A stretch of DNA of 64,000 bases. Origin: Dichetophora obliterata (Eukaryota > Arthropoda > Insecta > Diptera > Sciomyzidae). How positions within the stretch are numbered: the stretch's first letter is position 1; every line of letters begins with the position of its first letter. The DNA is taken from NCBI GenBank assembly GCA_963920525.1, contig OY986435.1, forward strand, positions 227,495,293 to 227,559,292. The letters are read 5' to 3'. Under the pieces are notes generated by a model. That model did not search any database, was not told the DNA's origin, and saw only the letters and a list, made by a program, of their open reading frames with translations. Positions 35,778 to 45,149 of this stretch are shown here, piece by piece. A program made the position numbers and the translations under genes.

Positions 35778-36165
35778 TTACGCTGTTGGGTGTGGGTCTC
35801 CCTCCTTTTGAAAAAACTCTTTTACAAAAAGTCGTACTTTAATATTTAAAGGCCAAAGCGATGCATTGAATACTTTGCTATATTCCGTTGATGAGATACC
35901 AATTTTAAAGTTTACTCTTTTTAAAGAACTCATTTGAGCATCCCTTTTTACTAGCTTATAGCACGCAATTCGAGATCTCTTAAGATGAGCATGCAACATA
36001 ACGTGATCAATAATATTATCTTCAGTAACCGATGGTTTAAATGAAGATAAATGCAGCCAACGTTTATTGTCGTTAATATTGAATAAAATATTAATACAAA
36101 AATATTTTTGTGACGTAACGCACGACCTAAACCCCCTCCCCCCCCCCCCCGAATATTTAATCGAA
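35778..36165 (-). pseudogene. LINE ORF1 C-terminal part
   Basis: The motif series RWLHLSSFKPSVTEDNIIDH and YKLVKRDAQ..FKIGI..LWPLNIKVRLF is typical of ORF1 C-termini of insect CR1/Jockey-like LINEs. 5' truncated at the poly-C run. Confidence 0.6.
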
Positions 36166-36185
36166 GCGTTTCTACTTTGCAATGA

Positions 36186-36800
36186 AATAAAAGTATCAAC
36201 ACTGGCTTAATCTGCGTTCTATTTTAAAATTAGAATAAAAATAGAAATAGCGGTTAAGAAGAATTTTTTTTTTTTATAAATATTTTCTAAAATCCTTGAA
36301 AAATAATGCCTTAAAAAGATTTTTTAAAACTCGAAGTATTTTTGAGTTACAGAGCCATATATGTATATATACACCCGCGCCGTAGTGCAGTAATAAAACT
36401 TTAAATGCGTTTTTCGTTTAAACGCGTTTCGCGTTCGTCGTTTTTCTCGAGAACCAGAAGTCGGATGAAGATGCGATGGGCGGCGTTTTGTAGGTAATCA
36501 CGTCAGGCAGGTCCTGAACTAAGAAAATTGGGCTAACTCTACTGACGGGGAAGGGGTGGGGCAAAAACCCCCCAAAAAACATTTAATTTTTGAACTTTGT
36601 TTTTAAAATTGTGCCATTTTGTCCATTTTTTATATTTTGGAAATATTCTAGTTCAGGACCTGGGCCCTATTGCACCCACCACTTATCACTTATTAGTTAT
36701 CAAAAATATGGGCAAATTGATAAGTTTATGTTGCACTAAACCTTATTCTGATACATAATCCATTCGATCAGTCCAATTTTTCACTACTTTTTTCCATTAA
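36186..36800. other. No gene; one possible mini-element
   Basis: At 36658-36760, CTGGGCCCTATTGCACC.. and ..TTGCACTAAACC form a weak inverted pair around TTATCACTTATTAGTTATC, like the GGGGCC-ended palindromes nearby. The rest is featureless. Confidence 0.35.
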
Positions 36801-36802
36801 AT

Positions 36803-36902
36803 CTGGGGCCGAATTACAACATCCGTGATCGAGCAAAATTACGAAAGGCACGATGCGACAAGTGCCTTTTGCTCGATCACGGTTGCTGTAATTAGGCCCC
36901 TG
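36803..36902. mobile_element. Palindromic mini-element with GGGGCC ends
   Basis: 100 bp, almost a complete hairpin: CTGGGGCCGAATTACA..GTGATCGAGCAAAA.. paired with its inverted copy ending TGTAATTAGGCCCCTG. The loop includes GGCACGATGCGACAAGTGCC, itself partly palindromic. Same family as 37683-37799. Confidence 0.7.
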
Positions 36903-36944
36903 GTCGTATAGCGTCAATGGTGAATATAGGCTTCCAATGTTTCA

Positions 36945-37562
36945 AGAGTTGCCAGTTTGTCGGCATAAGCCAATGACTTAACATAGCCTCATAAAAAGTA
37001 ATCGAGAAGCGTTAAGTCGCTCAAACGAGGGAGCTATTTAATTGGACCACTTCTGGAAATAAAGTTGTCACAAAAAATAACCTTTTAGAATAAGTTAATT
37101 GCCTTGCTTGGCCAATAAATAAATAAATAAATTGGTGTTAACCAAGCGCGCTCTATGGCAAGTTGCGTCATACAAAAAATCAGTCAGCATGGCTCGATAG
37201 CGGCAGTTCCTTCCTCATTTCGAAAGAAATAAGGACCGAAGATGCTGCCAGCGTGTAAGCTTCAGGTGATTCGTTAATGGCTTGAGGATTGTCTTCGCTC
37301 CGTATACGGCAATTTTGTTTATTGACTTAACCAGAAATGAGCTTCATCACTAAACACGAAGTGCTTATAAACTTCGCGAACAGATTATTTTTCTTCAAAG
37401 TAAATTTCCACAATTTGGAAGCGTTGTTCTGGCGTTAAACGATTCATGATGAATTGCCAAACCTTACTGAAGAGAAATGTCAACACAGTTGGACATTTTC
37501 AATTGTCAAATCATAGACAACAACCATCGAAACTTCTCATGCAGCTAAAAAACACCCTTTAC
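36945..37562 (-). pseudogene. Decayed rosa-type (DD41D-like) mariner
   Basis: On the minus strand, AAAGGGTGTTTTTTAGC is followed by a start MNRL(T)PEQRFQIVE, then FSDEAHFWL and IFGPYFF, clearly related to the intact transposase at 51429-52514. Large internal deletion between the DNA-binding part and FSDEAHF; many stops. Confidence 0.75.
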
Positions 37563-37682
37563 CTATTTTCTCACGAGCTGCGGTCAGCAGATGTCAAAAG
37601 AAAACTAAAAACATGATTATACTATGAGCTTGTTCTCACGCGTCTTACGTTAGGCGGCGCATCGGATTCATTTTGACGTATA

Positions 37683-37799
37683 CAAGGACCAAACTACAGC
37701 ATCCGCGATCGAGCAAAACTGTACAAGATTGATAGGCACTTGTCTCGTCGTGATCTTCGAAATTTTGCTCGATCAGGGATGATGTAATTCGGCCCCAGG
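37683..37799. mobile_element. Palindromic mini-element, sister of 36803-36902
   Basis: CAAGGACCAAACTACAGCATC..GATCGAGCAAAA paired with TTTTGCTCGATC..GATGTAATTCGGCCCCAG. The loop GGCACTTGTCTCGTCGTG corresponds to the inverted loop of the sister copy. Confidence 0.65.
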
Positions 37800-38250
37800 T
37801 AATTAAAGAAGTAGGAACGTGACAAGTTACGTCAGGCAGCATTTTCAAAAATTTTTAAAATTTTGCTATTCATTTTGACGTCTGCTTCTTTGAAGTTTCG
37901 TTGTTTGTCATTTTCCTCTTGGTTCTCTTAGGTTTTGGCGCAAATAAATTTTATTTTGCCTTGGTTGGGTCTACACTTTTACTCATTTTTTTTTCGTTGC
38001 AGTTTAATTTAAGACTTACAAAGTGATAAGTTTTCCAAAATTAAACAACAGATTTGATTGACTTTTCTCGGATTTCAAAATAAGGTGGTCTTAAAAAAGT
38101 AGGTAGTACGAACACCTGACAGATGCCTAGTGCCAAAATAACACCATTACTCTGCCTTTTTTAAGGCGAGTGAGAACAGGGTTTATGAATGCGTCCTGTA
38201 TGCCAAACACTTTTTGACAATACCTGACATAAGGCCGCCGCTCTTATTTA

Positions 38251-38751
38251 CTGACTGACCAGAATCATGTCGTTGTCGTGTCGGCAGGCAGAGACAATGC
38301 AAACCTTATGGGAGAAAATTGCGGCAGAATACGACAACGAAAACTCCAAGATAGAAATGTTTCTATTTCTATTTTGACTTTGTCGTTTATTTCACAGCTC
38401 TCTCAGTTTTTCTTTAAAAATGTTGCCATATTTTAACAAAATTTGAAGAATCTGTCAACCAATGTAGTGAGTAAACAGTGTTCCTACTTGCTCTAATAAT
38501 GATGGGAGTAGCCTTCAGTTGAAAATGCTGTAAATTTATATGAAGAGTTTTGCAAAAAGTAGTGAAATAAATGGAAGTGGAGTAATTATTAGTTCAATCG
38601 GAGTACGATGAGAACACTGAAGCAAGTTCAAGAAAATCAACAATGGTAGATTGAATAAAAGCAAAACGACAAAGCCAACGCTAAAATTCTGGGCCAACTC
38701 TAAGCGATTCTCTCTCACCGACACGACAACGACATGACTGTGGTCAGACAG
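38251..38751. mobile_element. 501-bp MITE with TTA duplication
   Basis: Ends CTGACTGACCAGAATCATGTC and (inverted) CTGTCTGACCACAGTCATGTC, continuing GTTGTCGTGTCGG on both sides. TTA at 38248-38250 and 38752-38754. The trinucleotide target suggests PIF/Harbinger. No coding. Confidence 0.8.
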
Positions 38752-38879
38752 TTAGGGATGAAAATTCCTGACCTATCTCAACCGACTCCCTTTGATGAAG
38801 GTGAATGAAGTGAGGCAAGAGCATTAAAATTTTTTAAATTTTGTGACTTACCACGGTTGCCACCTCAAATTCAGACGAA

Positions 38880-39125
38880 AAAACCTTTTTCCCAAAATAG
38901 CAAAAATTAATAACCACAAATATTCCCATGGTAAATTGAAAAAAAAATCCCATCGCAATTAAAAAAACCACAAAAAATCCCACGGACATTTAAAATAACC
39001 ACGATTATCCCACGCAAATAAAAAAAACCACGAAAAATCCCAATTGTATATAAAAAACCACGATAAATCCCATTTGTATTAAAAAAACCACAAAAAATCT
39101 CTCGTCTATTAAAAATTACCACAGT
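38880..39125. repeat. 30-bp minisatellite with CCCAC words, locus 3
   Basis: About seven degenerate units of AAAAAACCACAAAAAATCCCAC plus a variable spacer. The minus strand is open for 77 codons and shows a ten-residue repeat (IFCGFFNTNG, IYRGFLYTIG, IFRGFFYLRG, IFCGFFNCDG), i.e. a unit of exactly 30 bp. No evidence of translation. Confidence 0.65.
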
Positions 39126-39849
39126 AAATAATACAGACATAGCAAATTGTCAAAAATTAAACAAAAAATTAAAAAAATTAAAAAGTACTAGTATATTTCG
39201 TCGTCTGTGTTTTAATTAGTCTTTTAGTAATAATATTCAATTAAAAAATATTTGTTTAATCCATCTAAACCTGTATAAAGTTTACAAAAAGAGTTCCACA
39301 TTAGGGCAATTCGTTTTGTGTTTGTTCGTTGTCCTGTTAATTTTTCTATTCGTTTTGCGCATCAACGGCGTCGTTTCACAACAAGAATTGATCGTCAACT
39401 CTTGATATGTATAAACGTGAACTTCAGGGTTAAAAGGAAATTCGGAAAAATTTAACTCCTGCATTTTTTTTTTATCAAGTGGCTTGGCATGTATATACTA
39501 CGTCTATAGGATGTGCCTTTGCAGGCGCACTTAAATATGCATACTTCCACTGTGCCATTATCTGGCAGGTTGTTGCATTGTGGATACATTTTAATAAAAA
39601 AAAATAATTTAAAATTTTTTAACTGTAACTATACTTTAACTGTATTTGCTGCATTAAATATATTAAAATTTACAAAAAATTTAAGTCACCAAATTTCATA
39701 GTTTTATATTAATACGCGAACAGCATAAGTGGTATATTAATTTTGTCACTTCGTTTGTAGCACCAAAAAAGAGGCTTGGCAGTTATGGAAAAGTATTTAT
39801 ATTCTAGATAAGCATCTTTTTAAAAGCAAAACATCATAACCAACAAATT

Positions 39850-40280
39850 ATAAAGTTCAGAAAACGCAGGTAACGAAAACAATTACAGAAAAATACAACA
39901 AATGTGAAAATATGAAATGAGAGAAAAACTACAAATTGACACTTAAAATCTCATCGCCTCTGTGGTGTAGTACGCTAGTGCGCGCTTGCACGGCGTATCA
40001 CAAATATTTCTGATGAATCCTTTAGCAGCGCAGAAATTGCAATAAAATCAGCTAGTAATTTTTTCCTCTTCATATTGAAAAACGTTGTTGTTGTTATTTC
40101 TTTGGACAGATTCGCTAGAACAATAAAATGTTCTAACTTTGACCTAAAGCTCAATAAACAATTTAAACTATCAAACAACTAGAATTTGTATTTAAAATCA
40201 AGTATGATTTAAACTATCGAACATTTAGAATTAGTATTTAAATCATGTAAAATCAACATAATAAATTATAGAAAAATTTA
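39850..40280. mobile_element. Third, diverged copy of family B
   Basis: Same orientation and order as 19596-20273: AATACAACAAATGTGA, AAATCTCATCGCC, GCGCGCTTGCACGG, TTCTAACTTTGACC, AAACTATCAAACAACTAGAA, then the right TIR to ATAATAAATTATAG. The left TIR is missing; clearly older than the tandem pair. Confidence 0.7.
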
Positions 40281-40896
40281 AATTTTTATATGAGAATAGT
40301 TGCGATGAAATGTTTCACATTAAAGATGTATAGATTGTAGTATCGTTAAAAGTCTTTCCAGGATATACCAGTAAATAAAAGAATTGCCAAAAATTTAAAT
40401 TTATTTTGCTTGCATGTTGGTTACTGTACTCTAACTCTTAGGTATCACTTAAGTATTTTTGGATTTTTTTTGTGTTAATAACACGGTACAACGAAATCGT
40501 ATTTTTAAAAAAAGCTCAAGAGTTTTGATAGTCAATCTTACATGAAGAAGTTGACGTACTCGGTTTTTTTTCTATCACGTCTGAATTTTGCTGAAAATCA
40601 ATTTGATATATAAAAAAAAATTTTTTAAAAAAGTTTGAAATTCTGAGTACGCCATATTTTTGACTATCCTTCATTTATGTAAGATCAGCCTTCAAACCTC
40701 TTGACCTTTTCTTGGTGTTGTTTCGTGTAATTTTACAGAACATTCATTTCCCCATTGAGGTAGAATGCATGGTGCGTTTTTTTTCCAGTAGGCCTAATCC
40801 ATGCATTAATATATAATAAATATATGTGATCTAAAAAAGTTAAGAATTACTATTTAAACTAACTTTCTACACTTAAATAACTTACCAAAATACAAC
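40281..40896. other. Downstream of the P-derived gene; no gene
   Basis: A loose inverted pair (CAATCTTACATGAAGAAG..GACGTACTC at 40535 and its counterpart at 40640-40690) may be MITE debris. I found no P-element terminal repeat here. Confidence 0.3.
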
Positions 40897-41468
40897 TTAA
40901 AGCAATATTTTTATGTACTTTTTACTACCCATAATGCGTTGTTTTGCCTTCCGTATTTGAAGGAGCTTGTTTAAGTGTTCAATGCGAAAATGCATTCGCC
41001 ACTTAAAAAAAATGTTTTTAACGTGATTGGGCAATTTCACAGCTGAGCTCCTTTCCGGCATATATTTATTTATTTATTTATTTATTTATTTTTTATTCAA
41101 CCCATGTCCACGGATTTGAGGTTGCGCTGTCGCAGTGATCTAAATTTAGCTTTCGGACCACATAGCCTGCTACGTTTTGCAATGCGTCCCCATGCAAAAT
41201 GTCCATTTCAGATTCGGTTTTTTCGCAGAGGTCGTGCAGCTCTTCGGGAAATTCCTGGGGCGTGTTGATTTCCTCAGAAGGGCGTACATCGACGGATTCG
41301 CTCAAGTTCTCGAAAATGGGTTCTGCGCTGCCACTTGAACCTTCGAAGCTTGCAACATCACTTGAACAGTTTAACCATCGCACGTCATCTGTTTCCACGT
41401 TGCCAGTATTATTTAGCAATTCGGTGTTCCTTGCTTTGTTGTAAAAATATGTTTTTTATAATAAAGAC
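40897..41468 (-). pseudogene. Broken C-terminal region of the P-derived gene
   Basis: In the frame one base along, after another TAA, the reading continues KARNTELLNNTGNVE..DDVRWL and DALQNVAGYVVRKLNL (conserved AGY.IKKL-like block), ends NPWTWVE at 41093, and is cut by an (AAAT)n tract at 41058-41094. Past it, HVKNIFFKWRMHFRIEHLNK..KAKQRIMGSKKYIK is the expected extreme C-terminus, ending at 40897. About 50 family residues are missing at the (AAAT)n site. Lesions: one frameshift, two stops, one replacement. Confidence 0.75.
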
Positions 41469-41795
41469 TTAAAATTCATTCTGATGATCGTTAAGGCCCC
41501 CTTTACTTCGGATAGCACCAAAGAAGTTTTCTAAGACATCCTGGTTGAGCCGGTATGTTAATATATACTCCATGTTATACCTATTTTTAACGTAGGTATA
41601 CAATTGTCGTAGCGCGTTGTTGGTCATTAAAATGCCTTTTTGGAAAGGTGCTAAAGACTGCTTGCTTATATTAGCATTTTTGCTGCAGCTGGCATCTTCC
41701 GAGAGATGCTTTTTCGGGACTATGGGATTCGCCATGAAGCTGTCCACTTTCTCCAAAATTCCGTTTTGATAGACAAGGTCCTTGCCATAGGGCTT
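41469..41795 (-). CDS. P-derived gene exon 5 up to the first stop: catalytic Glu
   Basis: Begins KPYGKDLVYQNGILEKVDSF after acceptor TATTCACAG. Contains PFQKGILMTNNALRQLY, YILTYRLNQDVLENFFGAIR (catalytic Glu in LENFFG) and GGLNDHQNEF, then TAA at 41469-41471. Relatives continue here with about 140 more residues, so this stop is a lesion or a new C-terminus. Confidence 0.85.
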   Translation of the reverse strand, partial: KPYGKDLVYQNGILEKVDSFMANPIVPKKHLSEDASCSKNANISKQSLAPFQKGILMTNNALRQLYTYVKNRYNMEYILTYRLNQDVLENFFGAIRSKGGLNDHQNEF

Positions 41796-41949
41796 CTGTG
41801 AATACAAGAAAATTGTTTTTATTACTAAACTGATTGCTGTATATATTATGCATTTATTCAATTTTGTAATATATAAATAAAACTAGCTGGAACCCGGCGC
41901 GTTGCTGCCACGCCCCGTTGCCAAACTTCCATAAAATGTTATCAGTGAA

Positions 41950-42830
41950 CCTGCATTGGGTTGATCTAAATTTGGGTTGAATGAGAGGTGCCACGCCCCT
42001 TTGTTTAACTCCCATAAAATTTGATTAGTGAAACGGCATGTGTAAATCGTGGTAGAATAATGAATTCTTAGGCTATAACTTCAAAGCTATTCGATATCGC
42101 AAATCGCATATTTGGGTTGTATGGGAGGTGCCACGCCCCCTGAATGGCGTGTGTAAATTGTGGTAGAATACCGAATTCCGAGGCTGTGCGAGCTGTAACT
42201 GAAAAGCTATTCGATATCGCAAATTATGGGAGGTTGCCACACCATACGTCCATAAAATGTTATCAGTAAAACGACATGTGCAAATTGTGCTCGAATACCG
42301 AGGCTGTGGAGGTCTATAACTCCAAAGCTATTCGATGTCGCAAATTCTGGTTGCAAGGGAGGAGCCACGCCCCTTGTACAACGCCCATAAAATGTTATCA
42401 GTAAAACAGCACGTGTAAATTGTCGTCGAATACTGAATTCCGGGGCTGTGTGAATTATAACGCAAAAGCTATTCAAAATATTAAATGTGGGTTTTAAGGG
42501 AGGTGCCACGCTCCCTTTACCAACGCCCATAAAATTTTATCAGTAAAACGGCACGTGTAAATTGTGGTCGAAAACCCAATTCCATGGCTGTGCGAACTAT
42601 AACTCAAAAGCTATTCGATATCTCAAATTTGGGTTGTATGGGAGGTGCCACGCCCCCTTGTCCAACACCATAAAATGTTATCAGTTAAACTTAATGTGTA
42701 AATTGAGTTCGAATATTAAATTCCGAGCCTGTGCGGTCTGTAACTAAAAAGCTATTCGATATCGCAAATTTGGGTTGTATGAGAGTGCCACGCCCCTTTG
42801 TCCAACGCCCATTTTTTCTTTCTGTAAAAA
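41950..42830. repeat. 140-bp tandem array in the Helitron
   Basis: Six to seven units marked by GGGAGGTGCCACGCCCC, CCCATAAAATGTTATCAGT and AAGCTATTCGATATCGCAAAT. GCCACGCC starts are spaced 140, 103, 131, 141, 141 and 139 bp. Confidence 0.85.
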
Positions 42831-42839
42831 ACGTTTGTA

Positions 42840-43585
42840 GACTATTACAAAAATTTTAAAAAAGTTAGCCAAATTGGCGCAGGCGTTCTGCGATTTTAGG
42901 TATATATAAAAAAGTGGGCGTAAAAGTGGGAGTGGTCAATTTTTCTTCAGTAAAAACTTAAAATGGATTACTACGAACATTTAAAAAATAAATTAGCCAA
43001 ATCGGTGTAGCCGTTTTCCGATTTAAGATAAATAAAAAAGTGGGCGTAAAAGTGGGCGTGGTCAATTTTTCTTTCCGTAAAAACCTAAGTTGGACTATTA
43101 CGAACATTTTAAAAAATATCCAAATCGGTCCAGCCGTTCTCAACTGATGCAATTACCAACGAACGACATTTGATTTTTATTTATATAGATATCAAAACAG
43201 TGGGCGCAAAAGTGGGCGTGGTCAATTTTTCTTTCAGTAAACACTTAAATTGGATTACTACGAACATTTAAAAAAAAATTATCCAAATCGGTCCAGCCGT
43301 TTTCCGATTTTAGATAAATCGAAAAAAGTGGGCGCAAAAGTGGGCGTGGTCAATTTTTCTTTCCGACAAAACTTAAATTGGATTACTACGAACATTTGAA
43401 AAAAATTATCCAAATCGGTCCAGCCGTTTTCCGATTTTAGATAAATCAAAAAAAGTGGGCGCAAAAGTGGGCGTGGTCAATTTTTCTTTCCTTAAAAACC
43501 TAACTTGGACTAAAACGAACATTTTAAAAAAAAAATTATCCAAATCGGTTCGGCCGATCTCGAGTTATGGGATTACATCGCATTC
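42840..43585. repeat. 128-bp tandem array in the Helitron
   Basis: About five units marked by AAAAGTGGGCGTGGTCAATTTTTC, GGATTACTACGAACATTT and CCAAATCGGTCCAGCCGTT; spacing 125, 160, 129 and 128 bp. The 160-bp step carries extra sequence (CAACGAACGACATTTG). Confidence 0.85.
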
Positions 43586-43621
43586 GGACACTTTCTTTTA
43601 TATATATAGATAATTTATTAC

Positions 43622-43806
43622 CTTTCCAGGATAGCCCATTGTTGCTAGTTTGGAGTTGAAAATATCAAACCAATCGTTTATCAGCTGAATAAAATCAGCT
43701 GTTTCGACAGGCTGATATAACTCACGGCCCACTGAGTAGCATCTTCGAACTGCGTTCGCTGTGGCATTAGAAAATAGCTGCGCAGCAAGTTTAACTTTTT
43801 GACGAC
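43622..43806 (-). CDS. P-derived gene exon 4
   Basis: 61 codons: RQKVKLAAQLFSNATANAVR, RELYQPVETADFIQLINDWF and NSKLATMGYPGK, part of the insertion (GTP-binding) domain region in P transposase. Acceptor TTATTTACAG, donor AAAG/GTAATAA at 43621, phase 0. The intron that follows contains a Helitron. Confidence 0.88.
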
Positions 43807-43863
43807 CTGTAAATAAAAAAGTATTTTATTTATAGATAATAATAAAATAGAAAATGTTATTAC

Positions 43864-44094
43864 CTGCATTGTTCACTATCAAATGGTCCATTGTTAGTTT
43901 GTGAACAATGGATAAATCGTATGTTGAAACGTTGTCGATGAGGTCTTTTATAGTCTTGGACGTTAAAACAACGCCGTTCCAAACCAAGCCGGTATCTATG
44001 AAATGGTTTCTGACCAATTTCAGTAAATGTGGAGCATCCGCAAAAACAAAAATTTTGTCGTCCGATCCAATTGGACTTTTGAACCACGGTTTTT
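43864..44094 (-). CDS. P-derived gene exon 3: second catalytic Asp
   Basis: 77 codons between a 76-bp and a 57-bp intron. Reads KPWFKSPIGSDDKIFVFADAPHLLKLVRNH; the Asp of FADAPH is the second catalytic carboxylate of P transposase. Acceptor TAATTACAG, donor GCAG/GTAATAAC, both phase 1. Confidence 0.88.
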
Positions 44095-44170
44095 CTGTAA
44101 TTATTTAAATATTATTACACAAGGGATTTGATGTTATTTAAAAAAATGTATAGTCTTATTTCTAAATTAC

Positions 44171-44832
44171 CTGCAGATACACCAAGCTCTCTCAACAAAC
44201 TTTGGTTTGTGGGACTCATGTCCAACACAATAGCCACGACAGTATAGGTCACAGCGTGAAGCTTATTGATGATTTTGAATACTATTGACTTTGTCATTTT
44301 GGAATCAAAGCCATAAAAAACAGGCTGCTTCCAAGACATTTTAAGTCCACATGCCATTGCCACTTGGACGTTGTTTGCAGGCTCTCGAGCTCTATCTAGG
44401 GACTGGTCATACTCGAAAGAAGCAGAAAGCTTCATTTCGTCAAATGACAGCACACATATTTTATCATCTTCTGGCATGTGGCTGTTGAACTTCATGCTGT
44501 CAATGCAAAAATTAAGTATGCCCTCCTCTATATTTATTTTCCTTGCCCATCGTTGTAGCGTCGACTCATGTGGCAAAGGAAGACCTTTGTTATACAGATG
44601 CCTATACGCCCTAGGTCCAGTAGCATGAAGACATATGGCATTTGATATGTCGGTCCAGGTCCAATGCAATTTGCTGTCTGGATTTATAATCTTTCTGATC
44701 TGGCCATCAGTTAAAAACTTGGACAAAGTGTCTTCCAAGCTTTTATATTTTTCCAATTCTTTTTCCATTTCTTGAATTTTTTCCTTTAAAAAAATGACTT
44801 CACGAATGGCACTATTCTCTATGAAGTCATTG
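44171..44832 (-). CDS. P-derived gene exon 2: coiled coil and first catalytic Asp
   Basis: The acceptor TTTTGCTTTAG supplies the C that completes the split Asp codon, then NDFIENSAIREVIFLKEKIQ and a heptad-like Glu/Lys/Leu stretch. The core follows: HWTWTDISNAICLHATGPRAYRHL, ESTLQRWARKI and LSFDEMKLS (first catalytic Asp of the P RNase H-like fold, family knowledge), then PVFYGFDSKMTK. The donor GCAG/GTAATTT is phase 1. Confidence 0.88.
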
Positions 44833-45149
44833 CTAAAGCAAAAAATATAATAGTTAATGTATTAAAAATAAGCGAACATTTTAGGGAAAATAAGGAAACT
44901 AATATAAATTCATTTATTTATTTAGTTGCTAATCCTTAACAGGCTTTTTAGCAACTTAAAATTATAAAAAAAATAAATTAATAACAATTCAGTCTTCAAT
45001 TCAAGTATTTATTTATTAATTTTAAAAATAAACATGATAAAAATTACAACACTTATATCACAAATAAGTTTAAAATTAGTGTTAAATCTGCAATCTGTAA
45101 TTCTCAAGGAACTAAAAGCGAATGCAGTTTTCTGATTAAAGTATGTAAG

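Larger units (their letters stand above)
32777..36185 (-). mobile_element. Nearly full-length LINE (Jockey/CR1-like), minus strand
   Basis: 3.4 kb with an (AATA)n tail (32777-32800). In reading order: an ORF1 C-terminal part (36165 to 35778: RWLHLSSFKPSVTEDNIIDH..SSLKRVNFKIGI..LWPLNIKVR), an endonuclease (35712 to 34724: ALTETWLND, RRGGGVLIA, VLGDFNLS), a reverse transcriptase (34727 to 33571) and a C-terminal segment (33564 to 33217). A run of about 14 C at 36137-36151 abuts the 5' end. Several frame breaks. Confidence 0.85.
41883..43610 (-). mobile_element. Non-autonomous Helitron in P-gene intron 4
   Basis: 1728 bp, no terminal repeats. On the minus strand the 5' end is TCTATATATATAAAAG and the 3' end is GCCGGGTTCCAGCTAG; outside bases are A and T, the Helitron insertion rule (5' TC, 3' CTRR, between A and T). 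Two internal tandem arrays (41950-42830 and 42840-43585) are typical of insect Helitron/DINE-like elements. No Rep/helicase coding. Confidence 0.82.

Noticed and set aside
38907..39140. Small hydrophobic repeat protein on the minus strand
   Set aside because: The open frame follows from a 30-bp minisatellite unit; no start context or homologue recognised.
41950..43585. CRISPR-like array
   Set aside because: Repeats are long tandem units without unique spacers, in an animal genome, and lie within a Helitron.
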